A DNA stretch of 31,865 nucleotides. It comes from Phocaeicola plebeius (GTDB lineage: Bacteria; Bacteroidota; Bacteroidia; Bacteroidales; Bacteroidaceae). The stretch spans positions 1-31,865 of the forward strand of contig SFDG01000031.1 in the NCBI GenBank assembly GCA_004558305.1, read 5' to 3'. The notes below the pieces were generated by a model that was not told the origin of the DNA, searched no databases, and saw only the letters and a list, made by a program, of their open reading frames with translations. Shown here piece by piece: positions 1 to 7,287 of this stretch (positions are counted from its first letter, which is position 1; every line of letters starts with the position of its first letter). A program made the position numbers and the translations under genes.

Positions 1-24
1 GACGGAAAAGGGCCGTACGAGGGA

Positions 25-52
25 CGGTTTCGATAGAAAACCGACCGGTTTC
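25..52. repeat. Alternating inverted repeat (CGGTTTC / GAAAACCG / CGGTTTC)
   Basis: CGGTTTC at 25-31 is followed by its near complement GAAAACCG at 36-43, then by a second CGGTTTC at about 46-52. The central arm can pair with either neighbour, giving two mutually exclusive small hairpins. The function is unknown; it may be part of a transcription end beyond the window edge. Confidence 0.35.
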
Positions 53-318
53 TCGGTACTCAACCCCTCTCAGAAGCCTCAGAACGGGGTTTTACCCCCA
101 ATTTTATTGGCGCGTCGATAACTGAATTGGAGAAATGAGATGACTATGTATCAATGAGATAAGTATCGATTTTTGCAGATGAGGGACCAAATGGGGACCA
201 TTCGGCGAGGTGTTTTTCAAGGACTGGCGATGAAAGAAAGGCTGATGTTATTTGTAATTCGTATAAATTAGCTGATGATAGGTACACCAAGGTGCGCGAG
301 AAAATCCTTACAAAAAGA

Positions 319-393
319 ATCGGTCGGAGAAACACGGAGATGCAGGAAGCAGATAATGAGGCGTCCCTGCACCTTTGTGTTCCTCCGACCGAT
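319..393 (-). terminator. Long hairpin terminator of the hpt-obg operon
   Basis: The arms 319-346 and 366-393 are inverted repeats matching at 24 of 28 positions, with a 19-nt loop. Read on the minus strand, two of the four mismatches become G-U pairs, so the stem is nearly continuous in that RNA. The stem is followed in that direction by the T-rich run ATTCTTTTTG. It lies 25 bases beyond the last stop codon of the minus-strand operon. The outer arm ATCGGTCGG / CCGACCGAT resembles the palindromes at 18870-18958. Confidence 0.65.
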
Positions 394-418
394 ATCGTTC
401 GATAACGTTAACCGGCTG

Positions 419-601
419 CTATTTGCGGCGATTGGCCCGTTGCCGGCGATATTCTTCTTTCATCTTGGCAGAACCGGAGCCGTGGGCACCGGTGATGAAA
501 CCTTTCTTTTTGGCTTTTGTCTTTACCTTGTTCTCTTTTTGCTTGCTGGTTTTGCAGCCTTTGAAGACAATGCCTTCGGTCATAATCTTTTCAATATCCA
601 T
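419..601 (-). CDS. Small lysine/arginine-rich protein, unknown function
   Basis: This is a 60-residue protein starting at the ATG at 601 (MDIEKIM). An upstream in-frame ATG at 658 would overlap the preceding gene by 41 bases and is less likely. The short acidic start is followed by a strongly basic tail (KENKVKTKAKKK in the middle, EEYRRQRANRRK at the end) with a Gly-rich turn between them. There is no membrane segment and no Cys pair. It begins 16 bases after the B3/B4-domain gene and ends just before the operon terminator, so it is probably the last cistron. The basic tail suggests nucleic-acid or ribosome binding, but that is inference only. I do not recognise the family, and chance coding is not excluded. 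Confidence 0.5.
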   Translation of the reverse strand: MDIEKIMTEGIVFKGCKTSKQKENKVKTKAKKKGFITGAHGSGSAKMKEEYRRQRANRRK

Positions 602-617
602 AGGTGTATGTTGTTTA

Positions 618-1301
618 TCAGTGGAAATATACAATTTGCAAATCGGTGGCTTCGGCATACTCTTTCAGCAGTCCGACGAGGAAGTCTACCTTTTCTTCCA
701 GCCCTTCGGGACCGCTGTAGCTGTTCATGATGGTGAGCAGGTGGGTGGTGCCGAGGGTCAGTTTGGTCCGCTCGTGGTCGCTGGTAGGCGTACCGATGCC
801 CCCTGCGCTGTCGCGGTAGACGGGTATTCCTTCGATGTTCAGCGGGCCACGCCCGATGCCTTCGTAGGGCTCTCCTGCACGTCCGATACCCAAGGTCAGC
901 GTGTCGCCCTGAATCCGGTCACGGTCGAAGCCGCCGATGGAGTGGCCGCTGTGGATGGAGGCCAGGTTGATGAGGTCGACCAACGTATCAATCTGGTAGA
1001 GGGGGATGCCGCGCAGCAGGCGTCGGCACAATGCTTCCGATGAAGGCCGGTAGCGGCTGGGGTCTTTCCCGCACTGCTTGTAGGCTTGGCGGGTGGCCTG
1101 GATGGCCGGCATTTCCTTGATGGAATCGGTGGTGTACTTGGCCCGGTAGAGGGCGGTGTATTCATCAATGCGCCGCCACAGCTCGGCGTTGTAAGACGAG
1201 TTTCTGACTGTAGCGAAGACGGCAGCTCCCCGAAACTGGGGCCAGGCTTGCCGCAATTCATCGCTGACACGGAGAGTAAGTTCTTTTGTTTCCATATCCA
1301 A
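618..1301 (-). CDS. B3/B4 (PheT-type tRNA-binding-like) domain protein
   Basis: This 227-residue protein looks like a stand-alone B3/B4 domain, the module found in the beta subunit of phenylalanyl-tRNA synthetase. Visible hallmarks of the stand-alone family are a central segment with KDPSRYRPSSEAL, the run LVDLINLASIHSG followed by a GG(F/Y)D turn, and a C-terminal TNSDHERTKLTL-like segment, here TPTSDHERTKLTLGTTHL. There is no signal peptide, so it is cytoplasmic. Free-standing members are proposed to act on or near tRNA or amino-acyl substrates, but most are uncharacterised. The gene starts one base after pgeF ends, so the two are almost certainly co-transcribed. The start could instead be the second Met (1295). 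Family assignment is fairly sure; biochemical role unknown. Confidence 0.75.
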   Translation of the reverse strand: MDMETKELTLRVSDELRQAWPQFRGAAVFATVRNSSYNAELWRRIDEYTALYRAKYTTDSIKEMPAIQATRQAYKQCGKDPSRYRPSSEALCRRLLRGIPLYQIDTLVDLINLASIHSGHSIGGFDRDRIQGDTLTLGIGRAGEPYEGIGRGPLNIEGIPVYRDSAGGIGTPTSDHERTKLTLGTTHLLTIMNSYSGPEGLEEKVDFLVGLLKEYAEATDLQIVYFH

Positions 1302-1302
1302 G

Positions 1303-2109
1303 CTAACGTTTTAATAAGATACCACTGAGGATTCTTCCGGACCCGATACCCAGGCGGCGGGCGGAGAAGAAATCCTCCGTCTGGTGATAGGTACAAATGC
1401 CTGCAGTCTCAATGTGGCTCGCAGCGACCCCGGCTTCCAGCAGCTGGAGGCGGTTGGCTTCCCACAGGTCGATGTGCCATTTGCCGATGCGGCTGGCAAG
1501 TTGTTCCATCGGGAATCCGTTGGAACGGAAAGTTTCGTAGACTTCGTCGCCCACCTCGAAAGCGGCCTGTGAGATGCCCGGCCCGATACAGGCCACCAGG
1601 TCTTCCGGTCGGGAGCCGTAGACGGATTGCAGGGTCTGGAGCGTTTTTGCGACAATTCGGGAGACGGTTCCCCGCCAGCCGGCATGGATGGCAGCCATGC
1701 ACTGCCGGAGCGGGTCGTAGCAGAGGACGGGAATGCAGTCGGCCGTGGAGATGCAGAGGCAGGTGCCGGGCACGTGGCCGATCAGGGCGTCCACCCCTTC
1801 GAGGGCTGCCGCCTGTTCGTCGGGATGGAGGCGGAGAAAGGCCTCGTCAATCAGGCGCACGTGGTCGTTGTGTGTCTGGTGAGGGATAATCAGGCGGCAG
1901 GAGCCACCGTCAGGAAGCAGCCGGAGCAGGAGTTCACGGTTGCGAAGCACGTTCTCCCGGCTGTCCCCACAATAGTAGTTGCAGTTGAACGAGGTATACG
2001 GACCGGTACTGTGGCCGCCGTGACGGGTCGTAGAGAAACAAAAAATGTCGGAATACGTGCAGTTGACATCGTATTCCAACATTCTTCTATCGTGTGTGAA
2101 TACGCTCAT
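1303..2109 (-). CDS. pgeF: Peptidoglycan editing factor PgeF (YfiH/laccase-domain family)
   Basis: This 268-residue protein has the full set of family motifs: PHQTH (His77, His80), STADCIPVL (Cys125), HAGWRGT (His142) and CIGPGIS. The two His and the Cys form the metal/catalytic centre of the YfiH family. The family was first called polyphenol oxidase or laccase. Members have been shown to act as purine nucleosidases/phosphorylases, and to remove wrong amino acids from peptidoglycan precursors (hence PgeF). There is no signal peptide, so it is cytoplasmic. Its ATG overlaps the obg stop by 4 bases, indicating translational coupling. The length is normal. Family call is strong; which of the reported activities matters here cannot be read from the sequence. 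Confidence 0.92.
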   Translation of the reverse strand: MSVFTHDRRMLEYDVNCTYSDIFCFSTTRHGGHSTGPYTSFNCNYYCGDSRENVLRNRELLLRLLPDGGSCRLIIPHQTHNDHVRLIDEAFLRLHPDEQAAALEGVDALIGHVPGTCLCISTADCIPVLCYDPLRQCMAAIHAGWRGTVSRIVAKTLQTLQSVYGSRPEDLVACIGPGISQAAFEVGDEVYETFRSNGFPMEQLASRIGKWHIDLWEANRLQLLEAGVAASHIETAGICTYHQTEDFFSARRLGIGSGRILSGILLKR

Positions 2110-3305
2110 GGCTGGTCGTTTTGAGTCGCTTCTTCGGGTTCGTCCCAGTCTTCTTCTTCGTATTCGTACTCGAAATCGTCTTCGTCGTCTTCCTCGTACT
2201 CATAGCTGAAGTCTTCGTCTTCGCCCATCTCCTTCAGCTCCTGCTGGAGCAGGGTGACATCCTTCGCGCGGTGGACAATGGCCTCATGACGCTTGTCTTC
2301 CAGCCGGTTGCTTTCCTTGTTCAGCTCCGTCCACAGCAGGTCTTTCAGTTCCTGCAGGCCCATCTGGGCTACTGACGAGATGAACACGTGGGGCACATCT
2401 TCCGGCAGGGTAGGAGTCAGCAGTTCCATCAGTTCTTGGTCCAGCATGTCGCATTTGGTGATGGCCAGCACACGCTGCTTGTCCAGCATCTCCGGATTGA
2501 AGGTAGCCAGTTCGTTGAGCAGGATGTCGTACTCCCGGCGGATATCGTCGGTGTCGCCGGGCACCATGAAAAGCAGCAGCGAGTTCCGCTCGATGTGACG
2601 CAGGAAGCGCAGGCCCAGGCCCTTGCCTTCGCTGGCCCCTTCGATGATGCCGGGAATGTCGGCCATGACGAACGACTTGCCGTCGCGGTAGGACACGATT
2701 CCCAGATTCGGCTCCAAGGTGGTGAAGGGATAGTTGGCAATCTTGGGCCGGGCCGCCGAGAGGGTGGAGAGCAAGGTGGACTTGCCGGCATTGGGGAAGC
2801 CGACCAGTCCTACATCGGCCAGCAGCTTCAGCTCCAGGATGACCATCATCTCCTGCATCGGTTCGCCGGGCTGTGCATAGCGCGGAGCCTGGCGGGTGGC
2901 CGTGCGGAAATGCCAGTTGCCCAGTCCGCCGCGTCCACCCTTCAGCAGGATAACTTCCTGCCCGTGTTCGGTGATGTCGCATACATATTCTCCCGTTTCG
3001 GCATTGTAGGCTACGGTGCCGCACGGCACTTCGATAACCTTGTCGGCACCGTCCTTGCCGAAGCTCTTGTTCTTCGATCCGTTGCCGCCGTGTTCGGCGA
3101 ACACGTGGCGGTCGTATTTCAGGTGCAGCAGTGTCCAGTAGTTGCGGTTGCCCCGCAGGATGACATGGCCTCCTCTGCCTCCGTCGCCTCCGTCGGGACC
3201 GCCATTGGGGATGTACTTCTCGCGGCGCAAATGTACCGAGCCGCGTCCGCCTTTGCCGGAGCGGCAGTAGATTTTCACGTAATCAACAAAATTCGATTCA
3301 GCCAT
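2106..3305 (-). CDS. obg: GTPase Obg (CgtA/ObgE), ribosome assembly
   Basis: This is a 399-residue Obg GTPase involved in late 50S assembly and stress signalling. The N-terminal glycine-rich Obg fold (about 1-158) carries SGKGGRGS and GPDGGDGGRGG runs. The G domain follows: G1 GFPNAGKST (169-177), switch region YPFTTLEPNLG, G3 DIPG (216-219), G4 TKCD (283-286, Thr in place of the usual Asn) and G5 ISS (309-311). From about residue 350 there is a highly acidic tail of Glu/Asp/Tyr repeats, much longer than the short tail of enteric Obg. It lies 14 bases after adk and is coupled to pgeF by a 4-base overlap. The identification is not in doubt. Confidence 0.97.
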   Translation of the reverse strand: MAESNFVDYVKIYCRSGKGGRGSVHLRREKYIPNGGPDGGDGGRGGHVILRGNRNYWTLLHLKYDRHVFAEHGGNGSKNKSFGKDGADKVIEVPCGTVAYNAETGEYVCDITEHGQEVILLKGGRGGLGNWHFRTATRQAPRYAQPGEPMQEMMVILELKLLADVGLVGFPNAGKSTLLSTLSAARPKIANYPFTTLEPNLGIVSYRDGKSFVMADIPGIIEGASEGKGLGLRFLRHIERNSLLLFMVPGDTDDIRREYDILLNELATFNPEMLDKQRVLAITKCDMLDQELMELLTPTLPEDVPHVFISSVAQMGLQELKDLLWTELNKESNRLEDKRHEAIVHRAKDVTLLQQELKEMGEDEDFSYEYEEDDEDDFEYEYEEEDWDEPEEATQNDQP

Positions 3306-3319
3306 AGTCAGAGAGTCCG

Positions 3320-3889
3320 TTAAAGCTTGTCGATAGCGGCGCAGATGTCGGCGAAGATGCCTTCCATGGTGCCCAGGCCCTGGATGTGGCAGTACTTGCC
3401 GTCGTTCTTGTACCAGTCGATGAGCGGAGCGGTCTGCGAGTGGTAGACTACCAACCGCTTCTTGATGGTTTCTTCATTGTCGTCGGCACGGCCCGATTCC
3501 TGTCCGCGCTTGATGAGGCGGGTCATCAGTTCGTCTTCGGGGACTTCGAGGTCGAGCATGACAGAAACTTCCTGTCCGCGTACTTTCAGCATCTCCTTCA
3601 GGGCTTCTGCCTGGGCGATGGTGCGGGGGAAGCCGTCGAAGATGACGCCCTTGCTGTCCTGGAAGCTGTCGAATACGCTGGCCAGGATGTCAATCATCAG
3701 TGCGTCGGGGATGAGCTGTCCGTTGTCGATGTAGCTCTTGGCGGTCTTGCCCAGTTCGGTCCCGTTCTTGATTTCGGCACGGAGTACGTCGCCGGTGGAG
3801 ATGTGGTTCAAACCATATTTTTCTACGATGCGTGCGCTCTGGGTTCCTTTGCCGGAACCGGGAGCACCGAAAATTACGATGTTCAACAT
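3320..3889 (-). CDS. adk: Adenylate kinase
   Basis: This 189-residue enzyme interconverts ATP + AMP and 2 ADP. The P-loop GAPGSGKGT is at residues 8-16, followed by the AMP-binding segment HISTGDVLRAEI and by DGFPRTIAQAE. The LID region (around RLIKRGQESGRADDN) is the short form without the four-Cys zinc site, as is usual for a protein of this length. It lies between hpt and obg in one minus-strand operon, 36 bases after hpt. Clear assignment. Confidence 0.97.
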   Translation of the reverse strand: MLNIVIFGAPGSGKGTQSARIVEKYGLNHISTGDVLRAEIKNGTELGKTAKSYIDNGQLIPDALMIDILASVFDSFQDSKGVIFDGFPRTIAQAEALKEMLKVRGQEVSVMLDLEVPEDELMTRLIKRGQESGRADDNEETIKKRLVVYHSQTAPLIDWYKNDGKYCHIQGLGTMEGIFADICAAIDKL

Positions 3890-3925
3890 ATAGCGTTCTG
3901 TTTTAAAAAAGATTAATAGTCTCGG

Positions 3926-4468
3926 TCATGTCCTGTCTGCCAGCTGGTAGAGGTGGCGGTAGTTGCGTCCCTGTCCGTCGTAGTCCAGCCCGTAGCCTAC
4001 GATGAAGCTGTTGGGGATGTTCATCGCCACATAGTCGATGGCCAGATCGACCTGCAGCAGGTCGGGCTTGACCAGCAGGGAGGCAATGCGGATATCCTTG
4101 GGGTTCCGGGCGCGGAGCTGTTCCAGCAGGGAGGCCATGGTCAGTCCGCTTTCGATGATGTCCTCCACGATGACCACGGTGCGCCCTTCGATGTCCGTAT
4201 TCAGTCCTATCAGTTCCTTGACGCAGCCGGTGGAGGAGGTGCCTTCGTAGGAAGCCAGCTTCACGAAAGACACTTCGCAAGGGAGGCTGATGTGCTTCAG
4301 TAGGTCGGCGGTGAACATGAACGATCCGTTCAGGACGCTTAGGAACAGCGGACACTCGCCTTGCAGGTCGCGGTTGATTTCGTCAGCCACCCGCTTTACT
4401 TCTTTCAGAATCTCCTCTTCCGTCAGGTAGAGGGAAAACTTCTTGTCTTTGATTAGCATGTTATCCAT
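3926..4468 (-). CDS. hpt: Hypoxanthine phosphoribosyltransferase
   Basis: This 180-residue purine salvage enzyme converts hypoxanthine (and guanine) with PRPP to nucleotides. The PRPP loop is VVIVEDIIESGLT (residues 98-110). The C-terminal base-binding stretch IPNSFIVGYGLDYDGQGRN is typical of the family. I chose the ATG at 4468 because the upstream in-frame ATG at 4498 overlaps the promoter box at 4496-4503; the ATG at 4459 is also possible. It is the first gene of the hpt-adk-obg-pgeF operon and diverges from the NAD(P)HX repair gene. Confidence 0.94.
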   Translation of the reverse strand: MDNMLIKDKKFSLYLTEEEILKEVKRVADEINRDLQGECPLFLSVLNGSFMFTADLLKHISLPCEVSFVKLASYEGTSSTGCVKELIGLNTDIEGRTVVIVEDIIESGLTMASLLEQLRARNPKDIRIASLLVKPDLLQVDLAIDYVAMNIPNSFIVGYGLDYDGQGRNYRHLYQLADRT

Positions 4469-4495
4469 AAGTGAGACAGGATTTATAAATTTGTG

Positions 4496-4503
4496 CAAAG
4501 CTA
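4496..4503 (-). promoter_or_regulatory. -7 promoter box of hpt operon
   Basis: On the minus strand this reads TAGCTTTG, a perfect match to the Bacteroides -7 consensus TAnnTTTG. It is about 28 bases upstream of the chosen hpt ATG. I see no good -33 TTTG at normal spacing. Confidence 0.6.
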
Positions 4504-4546
4504 CAAATTATTTGCCAATAATGGGCGGTGATACGCGGTTTTTTCG

Positions 4547-4554
4547 TACTTTTA
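4547..4554 (+). promoter_or_regulatory. Possible -7 box of NAD(P)HX repair gene
   Basis: TACTTTTA matches TAnnTTTG at all but the last position and lies 30 bases upstream of the ATG at 4584. It is a weak call without a visible -33 element. Confidence 0.35.
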
Positions 4555-4583
4555 CCGCTCAAATAGAAAAGTATTGATATACA

Positions 4584-6104
4584 ATGAAGATTTTAAGTTG
4601 TTTGCAACAGAAAGAGGCGGATGCATATACCGTCACTCATGATTCTATATTGTCCATCAATTTGATGGAGAAAGCGGCCACTTTGATTACCGACGAGATT
4701 TGTGCACGTTTCGACAAGTCTTACCGCATGGTGGTCTTTGCCGGAGCGGGCAATAACGGGGGCGATGCCGTGGCTGTGGCACGTATGCTGTTCCAGAAGG
4801 GTTATAAGGTAGAGGTCTACCTGTTCAACATCTCGGGCATCTTGTCGGACGACTGCCTGACGAACGTGCACCGACTGCAACAGTGTGGCTTTGCCAACTA
4901 TCATGAAGTCAGTTCTTCGTTCGACCCTCCCAAACTGGGTTCGAGCGATGTAGTCATCGACGGGCTTTTCGGGTCGGGGCTGAATAAACCCCTCAGCGGC
5001 GGGTTTGCTTCGGTAGTGAAATACATCAATGCTTCCCAGTCCAAGGTGGTGTCGATCGACTTACCTTCGGGACTGATGGGGGAAGACAATTCCTATAATG
5101 TCCGTAACAACATTGTCAAGGCGGACCTGACACTGAGCATCCAGTTGCCCAAGTTGTCGTTTTTCTTCCCCGAAAACCAGGAGAATATCGGCGAATGGAA
5201 GTTGCTGGATATCGGCATCAGCAAGGAGTTTATCGAAAAGGTGGAGGCGGACTATGAGATTACCGAGGCGGCCGATGTACGGGCCATGATCAAGCCGCGT
5301 CCTCGCTTTTCCCACAAGGGTACGTTCGGCCACGGATTGCTGGTGGCAGGTTCCTATGGCATGGCCGGGGCTTCGATTCTGGCGGCCAAGGCGGCTTTGC
5401 GGTCGGGCATCGGACTGCTGACCGTGCATGTGCCGGTCTGCAACCATGCTATTCTTCAGACAGCGGTGCCTGAGGCACTGGTGCAGGATGATATTCATGA
5501 ACGCTACTTTGTCGAACCGGTCGATCTGGACAATTACCAGGCGTTGGCCATCGGTCCGGGACTCGGACAGGAGGAGGACACAGCACTGGCTACCATCGAC
5601 CAGCTGAAGGACTGTTATTTGCCGCTGGTCTTGGATGCAGATGCTCTGAATATCTTCAGTACGCACCGCAATCACCTGAACCATTTGCCCAAGAATGTGA
5701 TTCTTACGCCGCATGTCAAGGAGCTGGAACGCATCGTGGGACGCTGCAGCAATAGCTATGAACGTCTTTCGAAAGCGAAGGACCTGGCGGACTACCTGCA
5801 GTGCTATATCGTATTGAAAGGGGCATGGACCACGGTGATTACGCCCGAGGGAAAGTGCTATTTCAATCCTACGGGCAATCCGGGCATGGCGACTGGCGGC
5901 AGCGGGGATGTGCTGACCGGTGTCCTGCTGGGCTTGCTGGCCCAGGGATATACCGCCGAGGAGGCTTGCCGCTTGGGGGTCTATATCCACGGACTGGCAG
6001 GAGACGTGGCCGCCCATCGTATGGGTGAAATCAGCATGACGGCCAGTGACATTTCGTATGCACTGCCCGAGGCATGGAAACTTTTAACGGAAACAAAAAA
6101 ATAA
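4584..6104 (+). CDS. nnr: Bifunctional NAD(P)H-hydrate epimerase / ADP-dependent NAD(P)H-hydrate dehydratase
   Basis: This 506-residue fusion repairs hydrated NADH and NADPH. The N-terminal YjeF_N epimerase domain (about 1-215) contains GAGNNGGDAV (54-63) and DGLFGSGLNKPL, which interconvert the R and S hydrates. The C-terminal ribokinase-like dehydratase domain (about 225-500) contains LVAGSYGMAGA, GPGLGQ, LDADALN, ILTPHVKELER and the nucleotide/catalytic loop GNPGMATGGSGDVLTG with Asp442; it dehydrates the S form using ADP. The domain order matches the usual bacterial two-domain Nnr. The following DUF4831 gene starts 7 bases after the stop, so the two probably share a transcript. Strong call. 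Confidence 0.95.
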   Translation: MKILSCLQQKEADAYTVTHDSILSINLMEKAATLITDEICARFDKSYRMVVFAGAGNNGGDAVAVARMLFQKGYKVEVYLFNISGILSDDCLTNVHRLQQCGFANYHEVSSSFDPPKLGSSDVVIDGLFGSGLNKPLSGGFASVVKYINASQSKVVSIDLPSGLMGEDNSYNVRNNIVKADLTLSIQLPKLSFFFPENQENIGEWKLLDIGISKEFIEKVEADYEITEAADVRAMIKPRPRFSHKGTFGHGLLVAGSYGMAGASILAAKAALRSGIGLLTVHVPVCNHAILQTAVPEALVQDDIHERYFVEPVDLDNYQALAIGPGLGQEEDTALATIDQLKDCYLPLVLDADALNIFSTHRNHLNHLPKNVILTPHVKELERIVGRCSNSYERLSKAKDLADYLQCYIVLKGAWTTVITPEGKCYFNPTGNPGMATGGSGDVLTGVLLGLLAQGYTAEEACRLGVYIHGLAGDVAAHRMGEISMTASDISYALPEAWKLLTETKK

Positions 6105-6111
6105 CGGCTGT

Positions 6112-7164
6112 ATGAAAAAGAGCTTAGCAATGGTTGCCGGACTGCTGGCCTGTGCCAGCCTGCAGGCACAGGAAATCAACACGTATGTGCCGGGAGAGGG
6201 AGAAGGAGTGGTCTACTTCCTGCCGAAAACGGCATTGGCAGTGAACGTGATAGCGACGAAGGTAACTTACCGGCCGGGCGAACTGTGCCAGTATGCCAAC
6301 CGTTACCTCCGGTTGGCCAATGTGAAGGCTGAACCGGAAACACACTGGGAAATCAAGCAAGTGGATGTCTGTTCGGTGGGAGTGCCCGATTCGACCAAGG
6401 CCTATATCGTGAAACTGAAGGACAGGGAAGTCTTGTCGAAAGTGGACCTGACGGATGACGGTATCATCCGGGCCATCAACACTACGGGGGAGGGAACGGC
6501 CAATGCCTCGCCTGCCTATGTCCTGGAACAGCCGCAGCCGCACGAGAATCCGCGCAACTACATGACGGAGGAAATCCTGATGGCAGGTTCTACGGCCAAG
6601 ATGGCGGAGCTGACGGCCAAGGATATCTACAATATCCGTGAAAGCCGCAACCTGATTCTCCGGGGGCAGGCAGACACTATGCCCAAGGACGGTGCGTCGC
6701 TGAAGCTGATTATGGATAACCTCGACCGTCAGGAGAAGGCGATGCTGGAGCTGTTTACCGGTACCACCGACCGTGCAGACCAGGTCTTTACATTCTATGT
6801 CGTGCCAGAGGAGAAATTGGCAGACAAGGTAGTGGCCCGTTTCTCTACCCGTCTGGGGGTATTGGCGGAAGATGATCTGGCAGGCGAGCCTATATATATT
6901 AATGTAGGGAGCAAGGCACCGCTGCCGGTGATGACAGAAGAGATGAAGAAAAAGAAACGTCCCGAAGGTGTGCTTTATAACATTCCCGGAAAAGGAATCG
7001 TGAAAGTGGTCTATGCCGGTAAGCCGCTGTTCGAAGGAGAGCTGCCAGTCACTCAGTTCGGCAGTACGGAAACCTTGGTTTCCAAATTGTTTGATGCGAA
7101 AATCAATACCCGCGTGGTCTTCCAGCCTGCTACAGGAGCAGTGCTGAAGATTGACAAGGACTGA
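6112..7164 (+). CDS. DUF4831 family exported protein
   Basis: This 350-residue protein has an N-terminal signal peptide (MKKSLAMVAGLLACASLQAQ), so it is exported, probably to the periplasm. The start of the mature part (YVPGEGEGVVYFLPKTAL), the CQYANRYLRL segment, and the later PEGVLYNIPGKG region look like DUF4831, a Bacteroidetes-restricted family of unknown function. There is no lipobox Cys at the cleavage site, no membrane helix after the signal, and no catalytic motif I recognise. It is placed 7 bases after the NAD(P)HX repair gene, but a functional link is not obvious because one product is cytosolic and the other exported. It ends three bases before a REP-like palindrome that probably ends its transcript. 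Confidence 0.8.
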   Translation: MKKSLAMVAGLLACASLQAQEINTYVPGEGEGVVYFLPKTALAVNVIATKVTYRPGELCQYANRYLRLANVKAEPETHWEIKQVDVCSVGVPDSTKAYIVKLKDREVLSKVDLTDDGIIRAINTTGEGTANASPAYVLEQPQPHENPRNYMTEEILMAGSTAKMAELTAKDIYNIRESRNLILRGQADTMPKDGASLKLIMDNLDRQEKAMLELFTGTTDRADQVFTFYVVPEEKLADKVVARFSTRLGVLAEDDLAGEPIYINVGSKAPLPVMTEEMKKKKRPEGVLYNIPGKGIVKVVYAGKPLFEGELPVTQFGSTETLVSKLFDAKINTRVVFQPATGAVLKIDKD

Positions 7165-7166
7165 TT

Positions 7167-7260
7167 ATGACGCTGTAGGGGCGGACCTGCGTGTCCGCCC
7201 GGAATGCCGAGGTGGATGTTTCCGGGCAGACACATAGGTCTGCCCCTACAGTTTCGTCAT
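7167..7260. repeat. REP-like nested palindrome between convergent genes
   Basis: The left arm 7167-7203 and the right arm 7221-7260 are inverted copies of one unit starting ATGACG and containing CTGTAGGGGC, then GGACCTGCGTGTCC (left) or AGACCTATGTGTCT (right), then GCCCGGA. Each arm also folds alone: GGGCGGAC pairs with GTCCGCCC, and GGGCAGAC with GTCTGCCC. The arm differences are compensatory (G-C replaced by A-T), so both small hairpins are preserved. It lies between the converging DUF4831 and MFS genes and may act as a two-way terminator. The GTAGGGGC...GCCC layout is that of a dispersed intergenic repeat family. Confidence 0.8.
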
Positions 7261-7287
7261 GGGTAGTGCGCTTAGAATGACAAGAAA

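Larger units (their letters stand above)
1..418. other. Gene-poor left edge
   Basis: No gene can be supported here. Open frames on both strands are short, have no recognisable motif and stop quickly; one plus frame is open from the window edge to about 121 and could be the end of a gene lying to the left, but its translation is not recognised. The stretch holds an alternating inverted repeat (25-52), a short GGGG/CCCC hairpin near 86-98, two direct copies of GGGACCA at 183-189 and 194-200, and the long hairpin at 319-393. It is most likely an intergenic region downstream of the minus-strand hpt operon. Confidence 0.5.

Noticed and set aside
144..335. Short minus-strand frame in the left-edge region
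   Set aside because: Its 63 residues match no family I know, it has no promoter, and it overlaps the 319-393 hairpin.
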